Shown piece by piece: positions 1-6,866 of a DNA stretch of 11,571 nt; position 1 is the first letter of the stretch, and every line of letters starts with the position of its first letter. Position numbers and translations under genes: made by a program. The notes under the pieces are model-generated. The model saw nothing but the letters and a program-made list of their open reading frames with translations, was not told the origin of the DNA and searched no databases. The stretch is from JBFHRB01 sp041591915 (GTDB lineage: Bacteria; Actinomycetota; Nitriliruptoria; Nitriliruptorales; Nitriliruptoraceae), in NCBI GenBank assembly GCA_041591915.1, contig JBFHRB010000096.1:1-11571 (forward strand), read 5' to 3'.

Positions 1-1
1 G

Positions 2-496
2 GCCGTTCTGCCCTACCTGGTCTGGACGCGTGGCTGGGGCGTGCTGACGCACCTGCCGGCCGTCGCCGTCGGGATCGTGCTGCTGACCATCTTCGCGAGC
101 GGCTTCTCGATGCTCCTCGCCGGCGCGAACGTCGGCCTTCGCGACCTGCAGGAGCTCATCGTCGTCGTCTTCCTCATCTGGTTCTACGCGACGCCCGTCA
201 TCTACCCGGTCCAGCTCGTGGCCGAGGCCGGCAAGACCAGCTCGATCGCGCAGTTCTTCACCCACGTCATCAACCTCAACCCGATGACGTGGTTCGTGAA
301 GCTGTTCCGGGAGGCCCTCTACGGGGGCGTCACCACGGTCGAGGGGCCATCGGGCCAGTCGACGCTGCAGTCCACCGAGCCCCTCTTCAGCTCGCCCGAG
401 CTCTTCCTCGCCGTCACCGGCGTCGCGCTGTCGGTGTTCGTCGTCGGCTACATGGCGTTCAACCACTTCGCCCGCACCTTCGCGAAGGAGGTCTGA
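2..496 (+). CDS. ABC-2 type glycan/polysaccharide export permease (Wzm/TagG-like), 3' part only
   Basis: This is the C-terminal 164 residues of an integral membrane permease; the reading frame is open from the left edge, so the true start lies outside the window. Three hydrophobic segments are visible: one around PAVAVGIVLLTIFASGF, one around LIVVVFLIWFYATPVIYPV, and one near the end (FLAVTGVALSVFVVGY). The segment ANVGLRDLQELI followed by FYATPVIYP and the later NLNPMTWFVKLFREALYGG are typical of the ABC-2 permeases that flip lipid-linked polysaccharides or teichoic acid precursors (Wzm, TagG, mycobacterial galactan exporter). The very end, FAKEV, is also usual for the family. The ATPase gene begins three bases after the stop, so the two subunits are almost certainly made together. 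The substrate cannot be read from this fragment. The family call is firm; the cargo is inferred only from the neighbouring glycosyltransferase. Confidence 0.9.
   Translation, partial: AVLPYLVWTRGWGVLTHLPAVAVGIVLLTIFASGFSMLLAGANVGLRDLQELIVVVFLIWFYATPVIYPVQLVAEAGKTSSIAQFFTHVINLNPMTWFVKLFREALYGGVTTVEGPSGQSTLQSTEPLFSSPELFLAVTGVALSVFVVGYMAFNHFARTFAKEV
485..492 (+). promoter_or_regulatory. Full-length Shine-Dalgarno for the ABC ATPase
   Basis: AAGGAGGT, complementary to the 3' end of 16S rRNA over eight bases, lies in the last codons of the permease, seven bases before the ATG at 500. It fixes the ATPase start and suggests strong, coupled translation of the two transporter subunits. Confidence 0.8.
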
Positions 497-499
497 GCG

Positions 500-1900
500 A
501 TGGTGCTCGAGCAGCTCCGTGAGCTGATGAAGCGGGACGCCGACCGGCCACCCATCATCGTCGACGGCGTCACCGAGACCTTCCGGCTGTACCACGAGCG
601 CCCCGGCGGGCTGAAGGAGCGCCTCTACCGCTTCCGCCGGGCCAGCTACACGGACTTCAACGCCCTCGAGGACGTGACCTTCACCATCGACCGCGGCGAG
701 ACGGTCGGCATCATCGGGCCCAACGGCTCAGGCAAGTCGACCCTGCTGAAGGTCCTGGCGCGCATCCTCGAGCCGGACGAGGGGCGGGTCGAGATCAACG
801 GCCGCGTCGCCTCCCTGCTCGAACTGGGGGCCGGCTTCCACGGCGACCTCACGGGCCGCGAGAACATCTACCTCAACGGCGCCATCCTCGGCCTGTCGCG
901 AGCCGAGATCACCGAGCGCTTCGACGACATCGTCGAGTTCGCCGGCGTCCGGCCGTTCCTCGACACGCCGGTCCGCAACTACTCGTCGGGCATGTACGTG
1001 CGTCTCGGCTTCGCCATCGCCGTGCACGTGGACCCCGACATCCTGCTCGTCGACGAGGTGCTGTCGGTCGGCGACGTCCACTTCCAGGCCAAGTCGCTTG
1101 CCCGCGTGCGCGACTTCCAGGCCCGCGGGAAGACGATCGTGCTCGTGAGCCACGACCTCAACGCGATCGCCGAGTTCTGCGACCGCACCATCGTGCTCCG
1201 CGACGGCACCGTCCGCTTCGACGGGCCGGCGCAGGAGGGCATCGCCCTCTACTCGCAGCTCATGGAGTCGGCGGCCCCCGGTGAGGTGCGCCCCGCCGCG
1301 GCGAAGACCCCGGGGCTCGTCCGCGTCGTGGACGTCCAGCTCCTCGACACCACGGGCAAGCCCGCCCAGGTCATCGCGCCGTCGACGCCACTCGTGCTGC
1401 GGATCAAGGTCCGCGCGCGCGAGCCCATCGCGGTCTGCAGCGTCGGGGCTCGCATCTCCACGACGGACCGCCAGATCTACGAGGTGCACACCTCCTGGCA
1501 GGGGCTCGGGATCGGCCCCCTCGATGCCGGGCAGTCGGCCACCGTCGACTTCCGGTTCACGACGCACGTGCTCGCCGGGACGTACAACGTCGAGGCCGTC
1601 GTCACCAACGCCACCGGTCGCGAGCAGTTCGACCACCTCCCGGGTGCCCTCTCGTTCGAGATCGAGCCGGCCCCGGGGGCGACCGGCCTCGTCGACCTCC
1701 GTGCCGCCGCAGCCGTGGCGAGCGGTCCAGCCGTCAACCTCGACGCGGACCCGAGGTGGCGCGAGGAGGACATCACGCCCGAGCAGGCCCGCGAGCTCCA
1801 CCCCGCGTCGGCGCCAGCGCCCGAGCAGCTCGAGTCGCCCGTCCCGGCCCACAGCACGGGTGAGCTCGACCTGCGACGCGGGCGCGAGTCCGGCCGCTGA
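500..1900 (+). CDS. ABC transporter ATP-binding protein for polysaccharide export, with C-terminal Wzt-like domain
   Basis: This 466-residue cytoplasmic ATPase powers the adjacent permease. Visible motifs in order: Walker A GPNGSGKST at 73-81, the LELGAGFHGDLTGREN stretch at 107-122 typical of the Wzt/TagH subfamily, the signature YSSGM at 161-165, Walker B ILLVDEV at 181-187 with D185 and E186, and the H-loop histidine H218. After the nucleotide-binding domain ends near residue 255 comes a beta-rich module, about 270-390. It resembles the Wzt C-terminal domain, which in O-antigen exporters binds the modified end of the glycan before export. Residues 390-466 are a low-complexity Ala/Pro/Glu tail. 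The minimal form of this ATPase, about 250-270 residues, lacks the extra module. The upstream gene ends three bases before the start, and a glycosyltransferase begins 14 bases after the stop. The ATPase call is certain; the C-terminal domain is assigned from position, length and strand-like pattern. Confidence 0.93.
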   Translation: MVLEQLRELMKRDADRPPIIVDGVTETFRLYHERPGGLKERLYRFRRASYTDFNALEDVTFTIDRGETVGIIGPNGSGKSTLLKVLARILEPDEGRVEINGRVASLLELGAGFHGDLTGRENIYLNGAILGLSRAEITERFDDIVEFAGVRPFLDTPVRNYSSGMYVRLGFAIAVHVDPDILLVDEVLSVGDVHFQAKSLARVRDFQARGKTIVLVSHDLNAIAEFCDRTIVLRDGTVRFDGPAQEGIALYSQLMESAAPGEVRPAAAKTPGLVRVVDVQLLDTTGKPAQVIAPSTPLVLRIKVRAREPIAVCSVGARISTTDRQIYEVHTSWQGLGIGPLDAGQSATVDFRFTTHVLAGTYNVEAVVTNATGREQFDHLPGALSFEIEPAPGATGLVDLRAAAAVASGPAVNLDADPRWREEDITPEQARELHPASAPAPEQLESPVPAHSTGELDLRRGRESGR

Positions 1901-1914
1901 CCGGGTCGCCGGAC

Positions 1915-2940
1915 GTGCGCGTCACCGCCGTCGTCGTCAACTGGAACAGCGCGGACCAGCTCAGCACCTGCCTCGATGCGCTGCTCGCGCAGGACCACCG
2001 CCCCTTCGACGTCATCGTCGTCGACAACGCGAGCAGCGACGGCTCGGCCGCCATCCTCGACCGGTACGAGCCGCGAGGCGTCCGCACGATCCGCAACGCG
2101 ACCAACGACGGCTTCGCCGGCGCGGCCAACGCGGCGATCTCCGCGAGCACGTCGGATGCGGTGTTGATCTGCAACGTCGACATCGAGCCAGCCGACGACT
2201 ACGTGTCACGCGCGGTGGAGGCGCTGGCTGCGGACGACCGGATCGGTGCCGTGCAGGGCAAGCTCCTGCGCACGGTGACCTCGCCGTCGGGCGAGCCGAT
2301 CATCGACACCACGGGCCACGTCGCGTTCCGGACCCGGCTCTTCCGCAACCGGGGCGAGGGGGAGGTCGACCGCGGGCAGTGGGACACGCCCGACGAGGTC
2401 TTCGGCGTGTCGGGCGCGCTCGCGCTGTACCGCCGCGCCATGCTCGAGGACGTCGCTGTCGAGGGGGAGGTCTTCGACGAGGACCTGTTCGCGTTCTGGG
2501 AGGACGTGGACCTCGACTGGCGTGCCGCCATGCGGGGGTGGCGCGCGGTCTACGAGCCGCGCGCGGTGGCCCACCACGAGCGTGGCGGCGCCGGGCCCCG
2601 CCGCACCGCCCGCGTCGAGCAGCTGAACTTCCAGAACCGCCTGCTCACGCTCGTCAAGTGCGACAGCCCGACGGCCCTGCTCGCGGCATCGCCCGGGTTC
2701 CTGCTCACGACGGCCCTGAAGGCGCTCGAGCTGCTGGTCACCGTCCCGACGGCGTTCGTCGCGTCGTTCTCCGGCCTCCGCCTCGTCGGCTCGATGCGCC
2801 GCAAGCGGCGGCTGGTCCAGGCGAGCGCGACGGTGCCGACCGAGCAGGTCGTCGCGCGGTGGTTCGAGCCCTTCGACTACGGCCGCTGGGTGCGCACCTG
2901 GTGGCGCCGCATCCGCGGCGTGCCCCTCGGAGCCGGCTGA
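1915..2940 (+). CDS. Family 2 glycosyltransferase (rhamnosyltransferase/WbbL-like)
   Basis: This 341-residue GT-A fold enzyme transfers a sugar from a nucleotide donor, probably to a lipid-linked acceptor at the inner face of the membrane. The nucleotide-binding start is VTAVVVNWNSADQL (3-16), followed by VIVVDNASSDGS (33-44). The metal-binding acidic motif is NVD at 87-89. The segment FWEDVDLDWR (194-203) carries the E-D pair typical of WbbL-type enzymes, followed by HHERG at 220-224. NRLLTLVK at 241-248 and the hydrophobic stretch at about 253-292 resemble the membrane-associating tail of this group. The start is a GTG 14 bases after the ATPase stop; its ribosome binding site is weak. This start puts the first beta strand at residue 3, as is usual. 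Position behind a Wzm/Wzt pair suggests it helps build the exported glycan. Donor sugar and acceptor are not readable; rhamnosyl or galactofuranosyl transfer are both possible. Confidence 0.9.
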   Translation: MRVTAVVVNWNSADQLSTCLDALLAQDHRPFDVIVVDNASSDGSAAILDRYEPRGVRTIRNATNDGFAGAANAAISASTSDAVLICNVDIEPADDYVSRAVEALAADDRIGAVQGKLLRTVTSPSGEPIIDTTGHVAFRTRLFRNRGEGEVDRGQWDTPDEVFGVSGALALYRRAMLEDVAVEGEVFDEDLFAFWEDVDLDWRAAMRGWRAVYEPRAVAHHERGGAGPRRTARVEQLNFQNRLLTLVKCDSPTALLAASPGFLLTTALKALELLVTVPTAFVASFSGLRLVGSMRRKRRLVQASATVPTEQVVARWFEPFDYGRWVRTWWRRIRGVPLGAG

Positions 2941-2949
2941 GGGCCGGGC

Positions 2950-3825
2950 CTAGCTGTCCTCGCCCTCGCCCTCGGCCGGCGCGTCACCCTCGGTCGAGCC
3001 CTCGCCGTCACCCTCGGTCTCGGTTTCGCCCTCGCCCTCGCCCTCGGCGTCGTCGGGCCGGTCGTCCACGAGGCGCATGACCTCGTTCGGGAACGGGCTG
3101 AGCGTCCGCTCCGGCGCGATCCCTCGGGTGCCGAAGAACCGCGCGACGAAGCCGTTGAACGCCGTCTCGTCGAAGCTGTCGCAGTCGAGGGCCACGCCCC
3201 AGGCACGGAGGGCGATCGGCTTGCCCGAGCTCATCGGGTTCTCGTAGACGGAGACGATGATCCCGCCGCCGGCGATGTTGGACTCGAAGCCGCTCGCGTT
3301 CAGCGAGTCGGCCCACGCCTCGAGCTCGTTGACCTGATCGCCGTCGAGCGCATCCGCCTGGAACCAGACCGCGATCGCGCCGTGCTCGAGGTTGTGCGTC
3401 ACGGCCCGTTCGTCCGCCGGGCTGTTCGTGAAGGTCCCGACCGGGCCGGTCCGCGAGAAGTGCGGGCCCCCGGCCGGCGGACGCAGCGTGCTGCCGTAGA
3501 TGGCGTCGGCTGCCGGCGCCTCACCGGGCTCGTAGTGCGTCCGCGGCTCGACCACGACGCCGTCCTGGCCCACGCAGCCGGCGGCCTCCTGCGCCGCCTC
3601 GACCTGGGTGGCCTGCAGGACGATCACGTCCTCGATCTCCTCCGGACGGTTGAAGATCGCGTTGGCCACGACCGCGAGGACGATCGCGGTGATCACGACA
3701 CCGACGATCGTGTTCGTCGCACGCTTCTTCTTGGCGGCCCTGGCGGCCTCCTCCTCGGCGCGCTTGCGCTCCGCGCGGGCCTGCTCGCGACGTTCGGCCT
3801 TGGTCAGGCGCTCTTCCTCGGCCAC
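2950..3825 (-). CDS. Membrane-anchored DUF3105 domain protein with acidic C-terminal tail
   Basis: This 291-residue protein has no known biochemical function. The N-terminus (5-37) is a highly charged Glu/Arg/Lys helix, likely a short cytoplasmic coiled coil. It is followed by one membrane segment at 40-57 (IVGVVITAIVLAVVANAI) and then an outside domain. That domain matches DUF3105: THYEP, PPAGGPHF at 116-123, and the hallmark HNLEHGA at 144-150. Two cysteines (C84, C215) could form a disulfide. Residues 259-291 are almost only Glu, Gly, Asp, Thr and Ser. The start is a GTG at 3825 with GGAG seven bases upstream; the frame stays open further upstream, but that extension reads into the cofE tail and has no family match. 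The gene converges on the glycosyltransferase, with nine bases between stops, and follows cofE by 103 bases on the same strand, so it may share the F420 transcript. Confidence 0.85.
   Translation of the reverse strand: MAEEERLTKAERREQARAERKRAEEEAARAAKKKRATNTIVGVVITAIVLAVVANAIFNRPEEIEDVIVLQATQVEAAQEAAGCVGQDGVVVEPRTHYEPGEAPAADAIYGSTLRPPAGGPHFSRTGPVGTFTNSPADERAVTHNLEHGAIAVWFQADALDGDQVNELEAWADSLNASGFESNIAGGGIIVSVYENPMSSGKPIALRAWGVALDCDSFDETAFNGFVARFFGTRGIAPERTLSPFPNEVMRLVDDRPDDAEGEGEGETETEGDGEGSTEGDAPAEGEGEDS
2959..3050. repeat. GCCCTC-type hexanucleotide tract in the DUF3105 tail
   Basis: The end of the DUF3105 gene is a degenerate six-base repeat. Three perfect GCCCTC units lie at 3028-3045 and two at 2962-2973, with variants between them. 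On the coding strand it encodes the Glu-Gly dipeptide run. Because the unit is a multiple of three, slippage would change tail length without breaking the frame. It could also simply reflect selection for an acidic low-complexity tail. Confidence 0.6.
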
Positions 3826-3928
3826 CGGACACTCCTGCTCGTGGCGTGGATGTGGGGGCGGAGCGTAGTTGCTGCCACCGCACCCACCCGCCTCGGCGTG
3901 CGGCACCGTCGGGCGTGGCGGTCCGGGC
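3826..3928 (-). other. Spacer between cofE and the DUF3105 gene
   Basis: This is a 103-base non-coding spacer. Read on the minus strand it holds the GGAG ribosome binding site of the DUF3105 gene near its end and a possible -10 box TACGCT (3867 to 3862) without a recognisable -35. A weak 6-bp inverted repeat, CCGCAC at 3878-3883 with GTGCGG at 3898-3903, is not strong enough to call a terminator in DNA this GC-rich. Whether DUF3105 has its own promoter or is read with cofD-cofE is therefore open. Confidence 0.35.
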
Positions 3929-4873
3929 TCACCCCTGCCCTGGGGGCAGGCCGTGTGCGCGCACGAGGACGTCGCGGGCCAGGGCGGCAGCCGAGTCGGC
4001 ACCCACCCCCTCGGGCAGGCCGAGGTCCTCGCCCAACTGGACGCCGGTCGCCCGGAGGACGACGTCGCGGACCCGCACGATCGGTTCCGAGGTGGCCGGC
4101 AGGCGATCGTCGTCGACCGTCGCGAGTAGCGCGGCCTCGATCGCCGTGGGCCCGCCGTGCCGGAAGAGGTCCTCACCGGCCGGCCGCACGAGCCGTACCG
4201 CCCCATCTGCGCCCCCGCGCAGCACGTCGAGGCCTCGGATGACGACGACCGGCGTGCCCGACGCCTTGGTGCGAACGAGGTCCGCGGCCGCCGCGAGCTC
4301 GTCGGCGATCGCGGTCACCGTCACCTCGAGCTCGCGGCCGTGTCGATCCGTCCCGCCGCGCTCGTCGCGGAGCACCTCGATGCCGGCAGCGCCGATCGCG
4401 ACCTCCGTCTGGCCCATCCGCCAGGGCCGTCCGAACGTGTCCGTGACGATCACGCCGATGTCGACGCCGACGGCGGAGAAGGCGGCGCGGAGCCGGGCCG
4501 CCGAGCCGTCCGGGTCCTCCGGCAGGAGGACGAGCTGGCCCTCGGCGACGTTGGATGCGTCGACGCCCCCGTTGGCGCACACGAACCCGTGCGGGGTCTC
4601 GGTGATGAGGACCCAGGGGGTGTCGGCCACGATCCGGGCCGCCTGCTGGCGCGCGAGCGCCCGTCGCGGATCGACGGCACCCACCGGCTCCGCCGGGACC
4701 GCGGCCACCGCCCCTTCGGCCTTGCTGACGACCTTCTGTGCCACGGCCAGGACGTCGCCGTCCCTCAGCTGCAGGTCGGCCCCTTCGGCCGCGGCGAGGA
4801 TGAGCGCCGCCAGGTCGTCACCGGGCGCGACCTCCGGCAGGCCCGGCAGCGGTAGCAGCTCCACGCGGCTCAT
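3929..4873 (-). CDS. cofE: Coenzyme F420-0:L-glutamate ligase (CofE / FbiB N-terminal domain)
   Basis: This 314-residue GTP-dependent ligase adds gamma-linked glutamates to F420-0. Motifs seen: DVLAVAQKVVSKAEG at 40-54, GFVCANGGVDASNV at 96-109, TDTFGRPWRMGQTEVAIG at 144-161, DRHGRELEVT at 176-185, and TKASGTPVVVIRG at 202-214. The ligase fold ends around residue 237 (AGEDLF). In mycobacterial FbiB (about 450 residues) this is followed by an FMN-binding nitroreductase domain of about 200 residues. Here only about 77 residues follow, and they do not look like a nitroreductase. The start ATG overlaps the cofD stop as ATGA, so translation is coupled to cofD. The enzyme family is certain. The role of the C-terminal extension, and where the missing reductase activity is encoded, are unknown. 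The symbol fbiB could be used, but the protein is not the bifunctional form. Confidence 0.93.
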   Translation of the reverse strand: MSRVELLPLPGLPEVAPGDDLAALILAAAEGADLQLRDGDVLAVAQKVVSKAEGAVAAVPAEPVGAVDPRRALARQQAARIVADTPWVLITETPHGFVCANGGVDASNVAEGQLVLLPEDPDGSAARLRAAFSAVGVDIGVIVTDTFGRPWRMGQTEVAIGAAGIEVLRDERGGTDRHGRELEVTVTAIADELAAAADLVRTKASGTPVVVIRGLDVLRGGADGAVRLVRPAGEDLFRHGGPTAIEAALLATVDDDRLPATSEPIVRVRDVVLRATGVQLGEDLGLPEGVGADSAAALARDVLVRAHGLPPGQG

Positions 4874-5817
4874 GGTGTCCCGGCGAGCCGCGCCGCGAGC
4901 CCGAGGACCGTCCGAGCGACCTCGGTCGCCACCTGCACGTCGTCGAGCATCGTGTCCGTGACCGCGACGCCGAGCCCCCGCTCGAGCAGGGCCGGTGCCT
5001 GGTCGGCGTCCGCGTCGTCGATCACCCAGCCGTCGAGGAAGTCGAGGTAGAGGTCGGCGACGCCGAGCGCCGAGACCTCGGTCCCCAGTGCCGGGAGCAG
5101 CCGGTGCGCCATCCCCCGGACGACGTCGCCCCCGACGATCGGCGAGACACCGACGACCGGCGCGGTCGCGTCGATCAGTGCCTCACGGATGCGCGGCACG
5201 CTGGTGATCGTGCCGATCGAGACGACGGGGTTCGACGGGCAGAGCAGGATGGCCTCGGCGGCGTCGAGGGCCTCGAGCACCCCGGGTGCGGGGCGTGCCC
5301 CCTCGGCGCCTGCGAGCCGGACGGACTCGACCTCGGGCTGGCCGCGCTCGCCGACCCAGTACTCCTGGAAGTGCAGGTCGCGGCCGTCCTTCGTGCCGAT
5401 CCGGGTCTCGACGGGGTCGTCGGTCGCCGGCAGGAGTCGGAAGCCCAGGTCCCATGCGCGCGCGATGTCCGCGGTGACCTCGCTGAGGCGGTCGCCGGCG
5501 CGGAGCCGGCGTGTCCGGTACAGGTGCAGCGCGAGATCGCGATCGCCGAGCGTGAACCAGGTCTCGTCGGCGCCGTAGCGGCGGAGCTCCTCGGCGATGG
5601 TGAACGTCTCGTCCGCACGTCCCCACTGCTGCTCCGGATGGATGCCGCCGCCGAGCGTGTAGGTGATCGTGTCGAGGTCCGGGCTGACGTGGAGTCCGTG
5701 GAGCTCGATGTCGTCCCCGACATTGGCGATCACGACGAGCTCGCTCGGATCGACGGCGCGCACGAGCCCCCGGAGGAACCGCGCGGCCCCGATGCCCCCC
5801 GCCAGTACCGCGTACAA
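4870..5817 (-). CDS. cofD: 2-phospho-L-lactate (or phosphoenolpyruvate) transferase CofD/FbiA
   Basis: This 315-residue enzyme transfers the phospho-carboxylate moiety from the guanylyl-activated donor onto Fo, giving F420-0 or dehydro-F420-0. The N-terminal nucleotide-binding loop is VLAGGIGAARFLRGL, followed by VVIANVGDDIELHGLHVSPDLDTITYTLGG. Next come the helix containing WGRADETFTIAEELRRYGAD, the segment WFTLGDRDLALHLYRT, and later ILLCPSNPVVSIGTI and VVGVSPIVGG, all classic CofD motifs. The start is taken as TTG at 5817: it places LAGG five residues from the N-terminus, as in FbiA, and has GAGG five bases upstream. The frame remains open for another 65 codons upstream, but that stretch overlaps the esterase gene and is arginine-rich shadow sequence. 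Actinobacterial FbiA can use phosphoenolpyruvate; the sequence does not tell which donor is used here. The stop overlaps the cofE start. Confidence 0.93.
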   Translation of the reverse strand: MYAVLAGGIGAARFLRGLVRAVDPSELVVIANVGDDIELHGLHVSPDLDTITYTLGGGIHPEQQWGRADETFTIAEELRRYGADETWFTLGDRDLALHLYRTRRLRAGDRLSEVTADIARAWDLGFRLLPATDDPVETRIGTKDGRDLHFQEYWVGERGQPEVESVRLAGAEGARPAPGVLEALDAAEAILLCPSNPVVSIGTITSVPRIREALIDATAPVVGVSPIVGGDVVRGMAHRLLPALGTEVSALGVADLYLDFLDGWVIDDADADQAPALLERGLGVAVTDTMLDDVQVATEVARTVLGLAARLAGTP

Positions 5818-5885
5818 GCCCGCCTCGATGGTCCCCGCCGACCCTCGTCGGCCAGTTGAGGCTACTGCGCCGGGGCCGCGACCCC
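5818..5885 (-). promoter_or_regulatory. Spacer upstream of cofD with possible -10 box
   Basis: The 68 bases between the esterase stop and the cofD start contain TAGCCT on the minus strand (5864 to 5859), a TAnnnT match to actinobacterial -10 boxes, about 42 bases before the TTG start. No good -35 is present. GAGG just before the TTG serves as ribosome binding site. cofD may have its own promoter or be read through from the esterase gene. Confidence 0.3.
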
Positions 5886-6866
5886 TCAGGAGCGGCCGGG
5901 CTGCGAGGCGAGGAAGCGGAGCACCTCCGACGTCGCGTCCCAACCATCCCGCGGCCACTGGTGGCCCACACCCTCGAGTGACACGAGCTCGACCGCCACA
6001 CCACCGGCGCACCCGGGGAAGGCGGTCGTGGTGCCCCCGGGGAAGGGCGTGACCGTCGCATCGCCACAGCCGAGCGCAGCCGCGAACGCCGACGTGGTCT
6101 CCACCGCGCCCCGGGGGATCGGTCGCTCGGGTGGTGCCCGGAGGACGTCCTCGTAGGGGACGATGTCATCGTCGATGCCATGGACGTGCAGCAGCGCAAC
6201 GGCGGGGGAGGGAGCGCAGTCGATCGCGTAGGTGGCGGCCACGGGGGCGATCGCGCTGACCACGTCGGGTGCCTGGCAGGCGAGGCGGTACGCCAGGAAG
6301 CCGCCGTTGCTGAAGCCCGTCGCCCAGACGCGACCCCGGTCGATCGGCAGGTCCTGCGCGAGTCGCTCCACGAGTGCGCGCACGTACGCGAGGTCGTCGA
6401 CCCGGCCGAGCGCCGGCTGACAGCAGATCGCGCCGCCGTTCCACGAAAGGCCGACACCCTGCGGGAACACGACCACGACACCGTCCGCCGTCCCGGCTGG
6501 CCCGAGGCCGGTGGCGCGCTCGAAGCCGAGCGCCGTCCCGCCGAGCGGATGGAGGGCGAGCAGCACCGGATGTGCGGCGCCGAGCACGGGCACGTGGACA
6601 CGTGCGGCGCGGCGGACGTCGTCGATCGAGAGCTCCAGCTCGTGCACGCCCGGCTCGGCCGGCACGGTCGCCGGGGCCTCGTCGGCGCCGGCGACGGGCG
6701 GCGCGATCGCCGGCGGCGGCGGTCCGGATCCGAGCGCCGGGGGCGCCGCCTCGGTCACCCCCGCCTCGGGTGCCCCGACCCCGCCACCCACCGCCGGCGC
6801 GACCCCTCCCGCGGTCGCGCAGGCGGACACCATCAGCGCCGCGATCATGAGCCGAACTCGCACCAT
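5886..6866 (-). CDS. Secreted lipoprotein esterase, PHB depolymerase / feruloyl esterase (LpqC-like) family
   Basis: This 326-residue alpha/beta hydrolase is predicted to be exported and lipid-anchored. The signal sequence MVRVRLMIAALMVSAC ends in a lipobox (V-S-A-C) with C16 as the modified cysteine. A Pro/Ala/Gly-rich linker spans about 17-72. The hydrolase domain shows the HPLGG oxyanion-loop segment at 106-110, the nucleophile elbow GFSNGG at 184-189 with S186, the acid in HGIDDDIVPY (D233 by alignment to the usual HGTADxxVPY), and histidine H302 in GVGHQWP. This gives a complete catalytic triad. Six cysteines follow the linker (C148, C149, C197, C217, C267, C286) and may form disulfides. 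The start is an ATG with GAGG four bases upstream; a longer frame exists but would add an Arg-rich stretch before the signal peptide. The substrate is unknown: short polyesters, feruloyl esters or acetylated glycans are all seen in this family. The gene lies upstream of cofD on the same strand and divergent from fbiC. Confidence 0.88.
   Translation of the reverse strand: MVRVRLMIAALMVSACATAGGVAPAVGGGVGAPEAGVTEAAPPALGSGPPPPAIAPPVAGADEAPATVPAEPGVHELELSIDDVRRAARVHVPVLGAAHPVLLALHPLGGTALGFERATGLGPAGTADGVVVVFPQGVGLSWNGGAICCQPALGRVDDLAYVRALVERLAQDLPIDRGRVWATGFSNGGFLAYRLACQAPDVVSAIAPVAATYAIDCAPSPAVALLHVHGIDDDIVPYEDVLRAPPERPIPRGAVETTSAFAAALGCGDATVTPFPGGTTTAFPGCAGGVAVELVSLEGVGHQWPRDGWDATSEVLRFLASQPGRS

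Noticed and set aside
2959..3050. The GCCCTC repeat tract as a possible CRISPR or origin-type iteron array.
   Set aside because: Units are six bases without spacers, they are in frame, and they encode the Glu/Gly tail of the DUF3105 protein.
1281..3080. A 599-codon plus-strand frame overlapping the ATPase, glycosyltransferase and DUF3105 genes.
   Set aside because: It is nearly all Arg, Ser, Pro and Ala, crosses three recognised genes including an opposite-strand one, and has no motif.
3878..3903. Inverted repeat CCGCAC/GTGCGG after cofE as a terminator.
   Set aside because: Only six base pairs with a 14-base loop and no U-tract; expected by chance in sequence of this GC content.
3826..4206. 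N-terminal extension of the DUF3105 protein by 127 codons.
   Set aside because: It would overlap the end of cofE in another frame, is low-complexity Pro/Arg/Ser/Gly sequence, and lies before a GTG with a good GGAG ribosome binding site at the expected N-terminus.
3382..4961. Plus-strand frames opposite DUF3105 and cofE (3382-4242, 3846-4961, 4157-4855).
   Set aside because: These are antisense shadows of cofE and DUF3105; compositions are Arg/Ser/Gly-rich and none has a ribosome binding site or recognisable domain.
5818..6012. N-terminal extension of CofD by 65 codons.
   Set aside because: It overlaps the esterase coding region and is Arg/Gly-rich. The TTG at 5817 puts the LAGG motif where FbiA/CofD proteins have it.
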